From contig CAYSMK010000021.1 in the NCBI GenBank assembly GCA_964432205.1, forward strand, positions 25,463-89,462: DNA of 64,000 bases, given 5' to 3'. Position numbers and translations under genes: made by a program. Below, in pieces: positions 1-9,777 of this stretch. The stretch is from Geomobilibacter sp964432205. Its GTDB lineage: Bacteria > Desulfobacterota > Desulfuromonadia > Geobacterales > DSM-12255. Each line of letters starts with the position of its first letter. The first letter of the stretch is position 1. The notes beneath the pieces are model-generated. The model worked only from the letters and a program-made list of their open reading frames with translations. It was not told the DNA's origin and searched no databases.

Positions 1-3000
1 GCTCGGTCTTTCGCGCCTTCAGCGCCATCATTTTTTCTTCTATCGTGTGCCGCATGATCAGTCTGGTGACGGTGACCTGTTCTGTCTGGCCGATGCGGTG
101 GGCCCGGTCGGATGCCTGGTTCTCCACCGCCGGGTTCCACCAGGGGTCCATGTGGTAGACGTAGGTGGCACGGGTGAGGTTCAGCCCCTTTCCGCCTGCC
201 TTGAGACTGATGAGAAACACCAGCGGCTCAGTGGCGTTCTGGAAGCTCTGCACCAGCGTTTTTCGCCGGGGGACCGGCGTGGTGCCGTCCAGGCGCAGAC
301 AGGAAATCCCCCGTTTCTTCAGCCCGGCCTCGATCAGGTCCAGATAGCCGGTGAACTGGGAGAACACCAGGGCACTGTACCCCTCGTCCCGCAGCTCCTC
401 CAACTGATCGGCGAGAAAATCCAGTTTTGGCGAACCGGCATCGGCTCCCGGTGCCGCAAGCGACGGTGCCAGGCAGATCTGGCGCAGGCGCAGAATGGCG
501 GTAAGGGCGATGATGCGCGCCTGGGCCGGTGCATGGCTCTCAAAGGCATCTTTCACCTGGCCCCGCACCTCCTCGATAGTGCGCTGATAGAACGCCTTCT
601 GCCGGGTAGTGAGTTCCAGGGGGATGTCGATCTCCGTCTTCGGCGGCAGCTCGGAGGCGATGAGCGCCTTGGTGCGGCGCAGCACGAACGGGCGGGTCCG
701 CCCCATGAGCCGCATGGTGGCGCCGGCCCCATCCCTTCCCAGGGAGCGGGTGAACTCCTCACGGCTCCCCAGCAGTCCCGGCAGGCAGAGGTCCATGATG
801 GCGAAATATTCCCCCAGGTGGTTTTCCAGCGGGGTGCCGGTCAAGGCCAGGTTGAACGCCCCTTTTAGCCTGCGTACGGCGTTGGTGGTGGCTGCCTTCA
901 GGTTTTTCACCACCTGGGTCTCATCGAAGATGATCGTGTTGAACCGTTGCCGGGCCAGGAGCTCGCAGTCCCTTTGCACGATGCCGTAGCTGGTGATGAT
1001 CACGTCCACGCCGGCAATCTCTTCCACGGAGCGGCCGGTTCCGGCATAGACGAGGGTCCGCGCCGAAGGGAGGAAACGGGCGATCTCCGCTTCCCAGTTG
1101 AACAGAAGTGATGGGGGCGCCACCACCAGGTGGGGGGTCCCGGCCGGAGCGGCGGATGGCAGTTCACCGGACATGATCCCGGCCAGGAGGGTGATCCCCT
1201 GGAGGGTCTTGCCGAGCCCCATGTCATCCGCCAGGCAGGCTCCGAAACGGTGCTCGTAGAGAAAGGCCAGCCAACGCCAGGCATCGGCCTGATAATGGCG
1301 GAGCGTAGCAGTGAGTCCGGCCGGCATCGGCCGCTCAGGTATGGACGCGAAGTTGAGCAGACTGTCGAGGATGCGGGCATCCTCGGCGGAAAGCCGCACC
1401 TCGACACCGTGGCTGCGCATCTGGAGCCAGTCCAGTATTTGCAGGCGCGGCACCCTGACCGGTTCCGCTTCCCCCCGTTTACCCGTTTTTCCGCCGGGCC
1501 GCATGGCCTCGCCGAACAGGGCGACAATCCGTGCGCTTTCGTCGTCCAGCATCAGGAGCCTGCCGTCGCGCCGCAGCAGTCCGCTGCCGGCACGGAGTTC
1601 CGCCAGTTCTTCCTCCGTCAGCAGCTCGCCGTTGCAGCGGATCTCCGGTCTCAGCTCGAACCAGTCCAGGCTACTGACCGTTGCATCGACGGAAAAGCTC
1701 CACTCTGCCTTTGCAAGCGGCTCGCTCTGCATCCGCAGGGAAAAGCCCGAGCTGTTGAGGCGCTCCAGCAGCTCGGAAAGGAGCTTCATGAGCTCATCCG
1801 TGGGAACTTCCACCGCTCCCGGGGAAGGGCCGGACACAAAGGCGTCCAGCCCGAACAGGTCGTACAGGATCGCCACCAGCTCGACCTGGATGCGATGGTC
1901 GGAGGTAACAAAATGCCACTCTTCGGCATCCGCCATGGTGGTAACCGTGGAGCCGTTCCATCTCTCGCTCAGGTAGCTCAACAGCCGCTTTGCCTCGCGT
2001 TTTATCGAGGTCTTGGAGAAATCGGGTGCTGAGGTAGCCGAGCTGATGGTGCGGTTCCGTGCCCTTTCCCCGCGTTCGCTCCGCATCGCAAAGGCGGCAT
2101 CCAGAAGAACCTTCAGCCGCTTTTTTGCCTTCAGAGGTGCGGGAATACTCGAAGCGGCGCGGCTACCCGGATTGAGGACCCAAAACAGCAGGTCATGGAG
2201 GGGGAACGTCCGGCCATTATGCAGATACCGCGGCACAAGGGATGTGGTGCGGGCCGAGAGGTCGTAGAGGATGTCAAGGACATACGAAGGAGAGACAATT
2301 GCCCTGTTGATTTCCGGAACCCCGCCCGTCAGGAAGGAAAAGTTTGTGTCCGGATCGTCCAGGGCGGCTGGCACCAGGGTGATGCCGGCCTTGTTGAACA
2401 GTTCTGCGGGAACGGCGACCGCATGCTCCGAGCGACGGAGACGGGAAGCCTCATCAACCGAACGCTGCTCCACGTCCGCGGTCTCCAGCAGCAGTTCCAC
2501 CACTGCGTCCCAGCTTCTCCAGGCGCCCAGGTTCAGGACCTGCTCCACCGACCCGGTCGCCGGATCGATCAAGAGCTCGCCATCCACCATGGCGCCTGGC
2601 GGCAGCGGGGCACCATCCTGCATGGTCCTGGTTATCTGCACCTCTTCGCCACGGATATCGAAGGTTATCCCGGCAACGCGTGTCCGCTCTGCGCAGAAAG
2701 ATAGGGTTGTCTCCGCGCCGGAGGAATCCCTGAACCGGATGGGATAGCTTCCACCGGTCATCTTTGTGAAATCGGTGAAAAACCTGCCGGTCGACTGGTA
2801 GACGGAGTGGGTTGCCAGGAAGCGGGCCAGACTCGTGGGAAGGCCGGCGGAGCTCCAACCGTAGACGGTCTGTTCTCCGCGCCTGATCCCCCCGCTGATC
2901 CTGCCTGTCGCTGAATTCCATTCGAGCAGCAGCCTGTACCCGGCCTCCGTTGCCCGCGAAGGCGCCGCTGTCAGGGCCGCCTTGCGCAGGAGACGGGCCT

Positions 3001-3454
3001 CTTCGAGCCTGGACTTCAAACTGTCCGGTCCGCTCTTTGTGGGCGTGGCCGCGGAGACGGGTTCTGCCTCTACGCAGCGCCTCATATTTCGTAGCATCTG
3101 CTGGTTGAAGCTGATGTGCCCCAGGGCCTCGGGGGAGACCAGGTGCTTGAGCGCCGCCCATGCCACCACCACATGGGGGCAGTTGCGTGACGGCTGCCAG
3201 TCGCGGCAGCTGCACTTTGTGAGAATGTCGTGTCTGTGGTACAGCAGGGTGGTTTCCGCCCGGTCGCTGAATGTTACGGTCAGCGCGGTCCGATCCTCAT
3301 TCCAGAGCGCCCTGACAAAGAGATTGGCCGCACATTGCCTGAAGCCGGCGACGAGATGGACCTTTGCGGCTACTTCGTGAATGTCGCCGGCCAGATACGT
3401 CCTGAACCGCTGCAGCAGAGGGGAATCGGAAACGGCAATGGAGGGCTGGGTCAT
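1..3454 (-). CDS. SNF2-family helicase with SWIM zinc finger (3' end beyond window)
   Basis: This gene encodes a Swi2/Snf2-type ATP-dependent DNA translocase. It reads open from an ATG at 3454 to the window edge, giving at least 1,151 residues, and the stop lies outside. The N-terminus carries a SWIM zinc finger, CxC then CPH, around residues 80-93 (near 3175-3215). The helicase core follows in the last third: Walker A DDMGLGKT near 1215-1240, motif II as DETQ near 920, and motif VI QASDRAHRIGQ near 80-115. The reading frame at base 1 agrees with the frame at the start codon. Family members remodel protein-DNA complexes, and the target here is unknown. A TPR-like gene ends 21 bp upstream on the same strand, so the two are probably co-transcribed. 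Confidence 0.9.
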   Translation of the reverse strand, partial: MTQPSIAVSDSPLLQRFRTYLAGDIHEVAAKVHLVAGFRQCAANLFVRALWNEDRTALTVTFSDRAETTLLYHRHDILTKCSCRDWQPSRNCPHVVVAWAALKHLVSPEALGHISFNQQMLRNMRRCVEAEPVSAATPTKSGPDSLKSRLEEARLLRKAALTAAPSRATEAGYRLLLEWNSATGRISGGIRRGEQTVYGWSSAGLPTSLARFLATHSVYQSTGRFFTDFTKMTGGSYPIRFRDSSGAETTLSFCAERTRVAGITFDIRGEEVQITRTMQDGAPLPPGAMVDGELLIDPATGSVEQVLNLGAWRSWDAVVELLLETADVEQRSVDEASRLRRSEHAVAVPAELFNKAGITLVPAALDDPDTNFSFLTGGVPEINRAIVSPSYVLDILYDLSARTTSLVPRYLHNGRTFPLHDLLFWVLNPGSRAASSIPAPLKAKKRLKVLLDAAFAMRSERGERARNRTISSATSAPDFSKTSIKREAKRLLSYLSERWNGSTVTTMADAEEWHFVTSDHRIQVELVAILYDLFGLDAFVSGPSPGAVEVPTDELMKLLSELLERLNSSGFSLRMQSEPLAKAEWSFSVDATVSSLDWFELRPEIRCNGELLTEEELAELRAGSGLLRRDGRLLMLDDESARIVALFGEAMRPGGKTGKRGEAEPVRVPRLQILDWLQMRSHGVEVRLSAEDARILDSLLNFASIPERPMPAGLTATLRHYQADAWRWLAFLYEHRFGACLADDMGLGKTLQGITLLAGIMSGELPSAAPAGTPHLVVAPPSLLFNWEAEIARFLPSARTLVYAGTGRSVEEIAGVDVIITSYGIVQRDCELLARQRFNTIIFDETQVVKNLKAATTNAVRRLKGAFNLALTGTPLENHLGEYFAIMDLCLPGLLGSREEFTRSLGRDGAGATMRLMGRTRPFVLRRTKALIASELPPKTEIDIPLELTTRQKAFYQRTIEEVRGQVKDAFESHAPAQARIIALTAILRLRQICLAPSLAAPGADAGSPKLDFLADQLEELRDEGYSALVFSQFTGYLDLIEAGLKKRGISCLRLDGTTPVPRRKTLVQSFQNATEPLVFLISLKAGGKGLNLTRATYVYHMDPWWNPAVENQASDRAHRIGQTEQVTVTRLIMRHTIEEKMMALKARKTE

Positions 3455-3475
3455 TGGGGATTGAAAATCCTTTGG

Positions 3476-4351
3476 TTACGGGGTTTGCCTGATCTTTTCC
3501 ATGTAGCACGCAAACAGTGCTGGGTGCAACCGCTTCATCAGCCGACGTGCGGCAACCATTTCCCTCTCGTCCCTTTCCACCGTGCGCAGATGCTCGGCAC
3601 GGGTCAGAAGGTCGAACCAGCGGCGCGGCACCGGCAAGGTTTCATCCTCTTGGCCGGGCGGCGCATGCAGAGGGAGCGGAAAAAGTCCGTTCATCCACCC
3701 CCACACCGGCAGCCAGGCCGCCTCATCCTCCTCCACGATGCAGCCGTCCTCCAGGCCGATGAACAGGTGCAGCGTTTTGATGTCGGCATGGTGTACTGAT
3801 GCGATCTCCACCGTTGTCGGATCGTCCAGAAACGCCTGCAGATAGAGGAGCAGTGCGTCATCGCTCCGGCCCGCCATGGTCAGGGCGTCGGCCTGCCAGG
3901 CCAGAAAGCGTCCCCACGGGAGGTCGGGCACGGCAAGGGCATTCTGAAAGGCAGAAGCTGCCTCGGCATACCGTTTCAGCTCCATCAGGAGCTGACCCCG
4001 ATGAAACCGGGGAGGGCGGTAGACGGCATCGGGCTCGGGGTGCTGGTGGAGAGCTTCCAGGATGAATTCCATCACCGCCCGCCATAGCGGGAGGTGTGTG
4101 GTTTGGTCAAGCGCAGATCGCAAGGAGGCGAGCTGTTCGGGAGCGGATGTCCGGGGATCGACGGCTGCCAGCCGGTCGCGCCAGCTCTTCACCAGCGAGC
4201 CGAGTTCGCTTGCCGACCGGTTGTCCGGATACTCATCGAGTATCTGGGCGTACACGGAAACGGCCTGGTCCAGGTCCCCGGCGTGCAGATACTCGTCGGC
4301 AATGTTCAGCAGGATGCCGGGGCGGTTGTCTTCAAAGAGGTTCAGTTGCAT
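3476..4351 (-). CDS. TPR-like hypothetical protein, partner of SNF2 helicase
   Basis: This 291-residue protein has no recognised catalytic motif. Its N-terminus (about residues 12-45) resembles a tetratricopeptide helix pair, with a dwelling on 'IADEYLHAGDLDQAVSVYAQILDE', here quoted only in part as IADEYLHAGDLDQA. A second TPR-like stretch (ELKRYAEAASAFQNAL) lies near residue 135. No signal peptide or membrane segment is seen, so it is probably cytoplasmic. It ends 21 bp before the SNF2/SWIM helicase start on the same strand. The pairing suggests an accessory or scaffold protein for the helicase, but that is inference from position only. Confidence 0.8.
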   Translation of the reverse strand: MQLNLFEDNRPGILLNIADEYLHAGDLDQAVSVYAQILDEYPDNRSASELGSLVKSWRDRLAAVDPRTSAPEQLASLRSALDQTTHLPLWRAVMEFILEALHQHPEPDAVYRPPRFHRGQLLMELKRYAEAASAFQNALAVPDLPWGRFLAWQADALTMAGRSDDALLLYLQAFLDDPTTVEIASVHHADIKTLHLFIGLEDGCIVEEDEAAWLPVWGWMNGLFPLPLHAPPGQEDETLPVPRRWFDLLTRAEHLRTVERDEREMVAARRLMKRLHPALFACYMEKIRQTP

Positions 4352-4594
4352 GGAACGGTCTTTTCGTGGCTTGTTCCCGGCTCAGGCAACTGGGTTTTGG
4401 GGAAAAGCCTCTTGAGCGGCAGGGTCGGGACTGGAACTTACTGTAGTTATTTCTTGTCGGCTGTCAAGGAAAACGCTGGCACGGAACGGGTCGGCGGAGT
4501 GGAAGAGGGCATTCCGGGAAACCGTCGTTTACTCATCTTGACCGTTATAACCAAGCGTAGTATCTTCCAGCATACCATCAAAGGAGCAACAGCT

Positions 4595-5635
4595 ATGTCC
4601 TTCAGAACCATCGAGTGGCGCGACGACAAGGTGATCATGATCGACCAGACCCGGCTGCCGGGCGAGGAGATCTACAACGAGTACACCGATTTTCAGGGGG
4701 TGGCGGAGGCGATCCGGGGGATGATCATCCGGGGGGCGCCGGCCATCGGCGTGGCCGCAGCCATGGGCGTCGCCCTGGGCGCCCGGGACATCATTGCCGA
4801 TACCCATGAGTCGTTCTTCAAGCAGCTGGACAACGTCTGCGACGTCATGGCAGGGACCCGCCCCACTGCGGTCAACCTCTTCTGGGCCATCCAGCGGATG
4901 CGCCGGGTCGCCGAAGCCAACCGGGACAAGGACCTCCACTCCATCCGGGCCATCCTCAGGGCCGAGGCGATCAGCATCGAGGAGGAGGACCTGCGGATCT
5001 GCAAGGCGCTCGGTGCCAACGGTGCCGCCCTGATCAAGGACGGGGCGACCATCCTGACCCACTGCAACGCCGGTGGGCTGGCCACGGCCGGCTACGGCAC
5101 GGCCCTGGGAGTCATCCGGGCCGCCCGGGAAGCAGGCAAGAAAATCCAGGTCTTTGCCGACGAAACCCGCCCCTGGCTCCAGGGGGCGCGGCTCACCAGC
5201 TGGGAACTGATGAAGGATGGCATTCCCGTTACCCTGATCTCCGACAACATGGCCGGCTTCTTCATGAAAAAAGGGGAAATCGACTGCGTGGTGGTGGGGG
5301 CCGACCGTATCGCGGCCAACGGCGATACGGCCAACAAGATCGGCACGTACAGCGTGGCGGTGCTGGCCAAAGAAAACCGGATACCCTTCTATGTGGCCGC
5401 CCCGATCTCCACCCTTGATCTGACCCTGAAGAGCGGTGACGAAATCCCCATCGAGGAGCGCACTGCCAGAGAAGTGACCCATGTCCAGGGGGTTTCTCTG
5501 GCACCGGAAGGGGTAACGGTGCGCAATCCGGCGTTTGACGTGACGCCGGCCAGGTATGTCACGGCCATCATCACCGAAAAAGGGGTGGTACGGGGTGACT
5601 TCGAGGCCGGTCTGAAGGCGCTGGTCGGTCAATGA
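4595..5635 (+). CDS. mtnA: S-methyl-5-thioribose-1-phosphate isomerase
   Basis: The 346-residue product isomerises 5-methylthioribose-1-phosphate to methylthioribulose-1-phosphate in methionine salvage. It belongs to the eIF2B-like aldose-ketose isomerase family. Visible motifs are RGAPAIG near residue 48, the active-site cysteine segment THCNAGGLATAGYGTA near residue 155, and the catalytic aspartate segment GADRIAANGDTANKIGT near residue 235. The start is the ATG at 4595, preceded by AAGGAG at 4581-4586. The frame is also open upstream, but that extension has no family similarity. The stop overlaps the glnE start in an ATGA, so the two genes are translationally coupled. No other methionine salvage gene is in the window. 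Confidence 0.96.
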   Translation: MSFRTIEWRDDKVIMIDQTRLPGEEIYNEYTDFQGVAEAIRGMIIRGAPAIGVAAAMGVALGARDIIADTHESFFKQLDNVCDVMAGTRPTAVNLFWAIQRMRRVAEANRDKDLHSIRAILRAEAISIEEEDLRICKALGANGAALIKDGATILTHCNAGGLATAGYGTALGVIRAAREAGKKIQVFADETRPWLQGARLTSWELMKDGIPVTLISDNMAGFFMKKGEIDCVVVGADRIAANGDTANKIGTYSVAVLAKENRIPFYVAAPISTLDLTLKSGDEIPIEERTAREVTHVQGVSLAPEGVTVRNPAFDVTPARYVTAIITEKGVVRGDFEAGLKALVGQ

Positions 5636-8600
5636 GCAGTTGGTCGGCCGATTTCATCGCCATCCTGCAGGAGGCGCTGGCCGGCGAGCCCGAGAGCGAT
5701 GTTGACCGGCGCCTGATCGCTTTTCTGGCCGACCGCGGCTTTGACTATCCTGCCCGCACCGCCACCAACATCCGGCTTCTTGCCGAAACGCTGCCCTTGG
5801 ACTGTCTCAGCCGGCTGGCCATGTCGGCGCTGGCAGCACCGGCTCCGGACATGGCTCTCAACAACCTGGAGCGAGTCTCTGCCATGGTCGGCCGCGACGA
5901 CCTCCTTGCCATCTGCCAGAAAAAGTCCCATCTTCCCCGACTGCTGACCATCCTTGGTTCCTCACCGTTCCTGGCCAATATCCTCTGTCGTGATCCGGAC
6001 CTGTTCCATGACCTGTTCGCCGGCCGACTGATCGAGATCAGCCGGACAGAGGAGGAGATGCTGGTCGCCCTGCGGGAGTTTCTGCCGAAGGGAACCGGCT
6101 GCCAGGCACTGTTTCCCCTGCTGCGCCGGTTCAAGTTTCGCGAAATGCTCCGCATTGCGGCCCGCGATCTGAACGGACTTGCCTCGCTGGAGGAGGTGAC
6201 CTTTGAACTCTCCTCCCTGGCGGCGGCGTCACTGCAGATGGCCTACGAGGTAACCCGGCGGCATCTGGTTGCCGAGCACGGCCTGCCGATGATGGAGATC
6301 CCTGGCGGACTGAGGGAGGCAGAACTCGTGATTCTCGGGATGGGAAAGTTCGGCGGCCGGGAGCTGAACTTTTCGTCTGATATCGATATCATCTATTTTT
6401 ATGACTCGGACCAGGGCGAAACCACCGGTATCGGTGACGGCCAGGGTGGCGTCAGCGGGAAGATTTCCCTGCACGCCTTTTTCGTCAAACAGGCGGAGAT
6501 GATCACCAAGGCACTCTCCCAGGTAACCGAGGACGGTTTCGTCTTTCGGGTGGATCTGGGGCTCAGGCCGGAGGGAAAGGGAGGCGATATGGCCGTTTCC
6601 GCCCTTTCCGCCGAGCTCTACTACGAGATGTGGGGCCAGACGTGGGAGCGGTCTGCCATGTTGAAAGCGAGGCCGGTGGCCGGTTCCCTCGCGCTCGGTT
6701 ATCAGCTTCTCAAGGCCCTGGAGCCGTTCATCTACCGTAAGTTCCTGGACTACAACCTGGTCGAGGACATGATGGCCATGAAGAAGAAGATCGATGCCTC
6801 GTTGGCCCGGGAGCGGGAGGGCGAGTTCAACATCAAGCTGGGGCGTGGTGGTATCCGGGAGATCGAGTTTTTCATCCAGGCCCTGCAGCTGGTTTATGCC
6901 GGGAAAAATCCGGCCCTGCGCGAACGGAACTCCCTGAAGGCACTGGCAGTCCTCAAGGATGGCCGGCTCATCAAGGAGGACGATTACACGGCCCTGGCCG
7001 ATGCCTACCGCTTCCTCCGGACCGTGGAGCATCGGATTCAGGTGGTCCAGGAGCGCCAGACCCACAGCCTGCCGCGAAAGGATGAGGAGTTTGCAGCCCT
7101 GGCCCGTCGTTGCGGGTTCCTGCGGAAGAACGGTAGCGAGCGGTTCCGGGAGGTGCTGGAGCGACATCGGGGGGCGGTGTCGGCCATCTACGGAGATCTG
7201 TTCCTCTCCCGGGACGAGCGGCTCAAGGAAGAGGTGAGCCCGGAGATCTATTTCTTCTTCGATCGGAAGGCCGATGCCGACCTGATCAAGGACATGCTGG
7301 CCGAGCGCCGGTTCAGGAATGTGGACAGCGGTTACGAGCACCTGATGATGCTCAGGGACGGGCCACCCAGGGCGATCCTGACGGAACGGGCGCGGCGGAT
7401 ACTGGAACAGATCGGCCCGCCCCTCCTGCAGGAGATCTTCGCCTCCCCCGATCCGGAGATGGCCCTGGCCAACCTGGACCGTTTCCTCTGTGCCGTCGGC
7501 TCGCGCTCGTTCTTTTACGCCCTGCTGGCAGAAAAACGGGAGGTGTTGAAACTGATGGCCTCCCTGTTTGCCATGTCCGAGTTCCTGACCAAGATCTTTA
7601 TCGGTCACCCCGAACTCCTGGAAAGCATGGTGGCCAAGACCTATGCCTCCTCCTTCAAGGAGCGGGAGGTGATGGAGCGGGAGCTGACCGCCCTGCTGTC
7701 ACGGGCCGATGATTACGAGGAGCGGCTGGATGTCCTGCGCCGCTACCGGCACGAGGAGTTTCTCAGGATCGGGCTGAACGACATCAACGGCATGGTGGGA
7801 CAGACGGAGATCGCGACCCAGCTGACCAACCTGGCCGATATCTGTCTGGCTGCGGCGTGCGACATGGCCCGTCAGGAACTGGTCCGTTTCGGCCGGCCGA
7901 CCTGGCACGACATGGATGGTCAAGTGCGCGAGGCGGACTTTGCGGTGATCGGGATGGGCAAGATGGGGGGAATGGAGCTCAACTACCACTCCGATCTGGA
8001 CATCATTTACATCTATGACCACCAGGGGACGACCAACGGCGAAAAACAGGTGACCAACCACGAGTATTTCGCCAAGCTGGGACAGAAGATCATCTCCATC
8101 CTCACCACCCCGACCCGCGAGGGGTTCGTCTACAAGATCGATACCCGTCTCCGCCCGTCAGGCAACGCCGGCCCGCTGGTAACCTCTCTGGAATCCTTCA
8201 AGAACTACCACCTGGAAGAGTCGCAGGTCTGGGAACGCCAGGCCCTGACCAAAGCCCGGGTGGTCCTTGGCGGGCAGGAACTCTCGGAAGGGATTGACGA
8301 GGTGATCCGTCATGCCGTGTACGGCAGCAGTGTCGACGAGGCTGCACCCCGGGAGATCCATCGCCTCCGGATGCGGATGGAGACAGAGATTGCCAGGGAA
8401 AAGGCGGGTTCCTACAATATCAAGACCGGCCGCGGCGGCATGGTGGATGTGGAGTTCATTGTCCAGTACCTGCTGCTTTCCCATGGCCACGCCCTCCCCG
8501 AAATCCGTAGTAACAACACCCTGCTGGCGCTGAAGTCGATCCGGGCTGCCGGCCTCATCGACGCAGAGGACGGTGCCATCCTCATCGATGGCTACAAATT

Positions 8601-8808
8601 CCTCCGGCGCCTGGAAAACCGCCTGCGCATCATCCACGATTACTCCATGAACGACCTGGGGGGGTCCAGGGAATACCTGGACACGCTGGCCCGTCGCCTC
8701 GGGTACGATCCGAAGCTGAGACATCCGGGCGATGCCCTGATGCAGGACTATGAAGAGCGCACCGCCGCCGTGCGTGAGGTTTACGATCGTATCCTGGGGG
8801 CGGCATGA
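5632..8808 (+). CDS. glnE: Bifunctional glutamine synthetase adenylyltransferase/deadenylase
   Basis: This 1,058-residue protein adds and removes AMP on glutamine synthetase in response to PII signalling. Both nucleotidyltransferase domains are intact. The N-terminal deadenylase domain has GMGKFGGRELNFSSDID near residue 235, and the C-terminal adenylyltransferase domain has GMGKMGGMELNYHSDLD near residue 772. Each is followed by a helical PII-uridylyltransferase-like region, with GRGGIREIEF near 405 and GRGGMVDVEF near 935. It is about 110 residues longer than the E. coli enzyme. The start codon overlaps the mtnA stop and the stop overlaps the next gene (ATGA both times), so it sits inside a coupled operon. 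The pairing with mtnA has no obvious metabolic reason. Confidence 0.97.
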   Translation: MSSWSADFIAILQEALAGEPESDVDRRLIAFLADRGFDYPARTATNIRLLAETLPLDCLSRLAMSALAAPAPDMALNNLERVSAMVGRDDLLAICQKKSHLPRLLTILGSSPFLANILCRDPDLFHDLFAGRLIEISRTEEEMLVALREFLPKGTGCQALFPLLRRFKFREMLRIAARDLNGLASLEEVTFELSSLAAASLQMAYEVTRRHLVAEHGLPMMEIPGGLREAELVILGMGKFGGRELNFSSDIDIIYFYDSDQGETTGIGDGQGGVSGKISLHAFFVKQAEMITKALSQVTEDGFVFRVDLGLRPEGKGGDMAVSALSAELYYEMWGQTWERSAMLKARPVAGSLALGYQLLKALEPFIYRKFLDYNLVEDMMAMKKKIDASLAREREGEFNIKLGRGGIREIEFFIQALQLVYAGKNPALRERNSLKALAVLKDGRLIKEDDYTALADAYRFLRTVEHRIQVVQERQTHSLPRKDEEFAALARRCGFLRKNGSERFREVLERHRGAVSAIYGDLFLSRDERLKEEVSPEIYFFFDRKADADLIKDMLAERRFRNVDSGYEHLMMLRDGPPRAILTERARRILEQIGPPLLQEIFASPDPEMALANLDRFLCAVGSRSFFYALLAEKREVLKLMASLFAMSEFLTKIFIGHPELLESMVAKTYASSFKEREVMERELTALLSRADDYEERLDVLRRYRHEEFLRIGLNDINGMVGQTEIATQLTNLADICLAAACDMARQELVRFGRPTWHDMDGQVREADFAVIGMGKMGGMELNYHSDLDIIYIYDHQGTTNGEKQVTNHEYFAKLGQKIISILTTPTREGFVYKIDTRLRPSGNAGPLVTSLESFKNYHLEESQVWERQALTKARVVLGGQELSEGIDEVIRHAVYGSSVDEAAPREIHRLRMRMETEIAREKAGSYNIKTGRGGMVDVEFIVQYLLLSHGHALPEIRSNNTLLALKSIRAAGLIDAEDGAILIDGYKFLRRLENRLRIIHDYSMNDLGGSREYLDTLARRLGYDPKLRHPGDALMQDYEERTAAVREVYDRILGAA

Positions 8809-9002
8809 CGAGCGGGAAAAACCTGCGCCTCCTGGGCCGGGAAGAGTGCCCGGGCCGTCAGCCAACCGTCCAGGAGACCATCGCCGACCTGAAGCGCGAG
8901 ATAGAGCAGGGCCTTGACGTATACTCGGAGCAGGAGCTGTCAATTCTGGAAAGAAAACTTGCCGAGTACGAGACGCTGCTGGAGCGGATGCTGGGAATTT
9001 GA
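8805..9002 (+). CDS. Small conserved-looking coiled-coil protein
   Basis: This 65-residue protein starts in an ATGA overlap with glnE. The last 45 residues are strongly charged and helical (ETIADLKREIEQGLDVYSEQ, then a second helix rich in E and L), which suggests a short antiparallel helical hairpin. There is no signal peptide, cysteine pair or membrane segment. I do not recognise a family. The overlap with glnE and the 13-bp spacing to the MtfA-like gene support real translation. Confidence 0.7.
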   Translation: MTSGKNLRLLGREECPGRQPTVQETIADLKREIEQGLDVYSEQELSILERKLAEYETLLERMLGI

Positions 9003-9015
9003 GATCGGGCCGACC

Positions 9016-9777
9016 ATGTTTCTCCTGAAGCGAATCCGCCGCCGCAGTCTGCGCAACCAGCCATTCCCCTTGTCGTGGCAGGCGTTCCTGCATGACCATG
9101 TTCCCCTCTACCGGACGCTGCCGGCAGATGACCGGAAAGAGCTGCACGGCCATATTCAGGTGTTTCTCGCGGAAAAGCAGTTCGAGGGGGCGCTCGGATT
9201 GACCATAACCGACGAGATGCGGCTGACGGTCGCTGCCCAGGCCTGCCTGTTGATTCTCCGCCGGGACGGGAACTACTTTCCAGGACTCTCCTCGATCATC
9301 ATCTATCCCGACGAGTTTGTTGCGCGACGGCAGGACGTTGATGAGGGCGGCGTGGTGACTGAGGGCGAAGAGGTGCGCTCGGGGGAATCCTGGGAGGGTG
9401 GCTCGCTGGTGCTCTCCTGGGTAGACGTGCTTGCCGCCGGCACGCCGGGCAAGGACGACTACAATGTGGTGATTCACGAATTTGCCCACCAGTTGGATGC
9501 GGAGGAGGGGATCACCGCGCTCCTGGAGGGCGGCCGCAACGTCTCTGCGTTCGGTACTGCACTATTGCAGGCATACGAAGAGCTTTGTGCCGATCTGGAG
9601 GCTGGCCGCGAAACCGTCTTTGACCCCTATGGAGCCGAGAGTGTGCCGGAATTCTTTGCCTGCGCAACCGAATGTTTTTTCAGCCTACCCGGGATGATCC
9701 GGGAATACCACCCCGACCTTTACGCCCACCTTCAGGCCTACTACCGGTTGGACCCGGCCGCATGGCAGGCTGCATGA
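9016..9777 (+). CDS. mtfA: MtfA-like zinc metallopeptidase
   Basis: The 253-residue product matches the MtfA (DUF980) family in length and pattern. In E. coli MtfA is a cytosolic zinc aminopeptidase that binds the repressor Mlc. The zinc motif HEFAHQLD lies near residue 153, and the downstream segment SVPEFFACATECFF near residue 200 matches the family's conserved glutamate-bearing region. The C-terminal LYAHLQAYYRLDPAAW is also typical. The ATG at 9016 was chosen because family similarity begins soon after it; the Shine-Dalgarno sequence is weak. The stop overlaps the next gene. No Mlc homologue is in the window, so the partner is unknown. Confidence 0.88.
   Translation: MFLLKRIRRRSLRNQPFPLSWQAFLHDHVPLYRTLPADDRKELHGHIQVFLAEKQFEGALGLTITDEMRLTVAAQACLLILRRDGNYFPGLSSIIIYPDEFVARRQDVDEGGVVTEGEEVRSGESWEGGSLVLSWVDVLAAGTPGKDDYNVVIHEFAHQLDAEEGITALLEGGRNVSAFGTALLQAYEELCADLEAGRETVFDPYGAESVPEFFACATECFFSLPGMIREYHPDLYAHLQAYYRLDPAAWQAA

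Noticed and set aside
4094..4594. N-terminal extension of mtnA from 4094
   Set aside because: The extension overlaps the TPR-like gene and has no similarity to the isomerase family. AAGGAG precedes the ATG at 4595.
8158..9489. A 443-codon minus-strand frame opposite glnE and mtfA
   Set aside because: Both strands cannot be coding here, and the plus-strand genes have clear family motifs.
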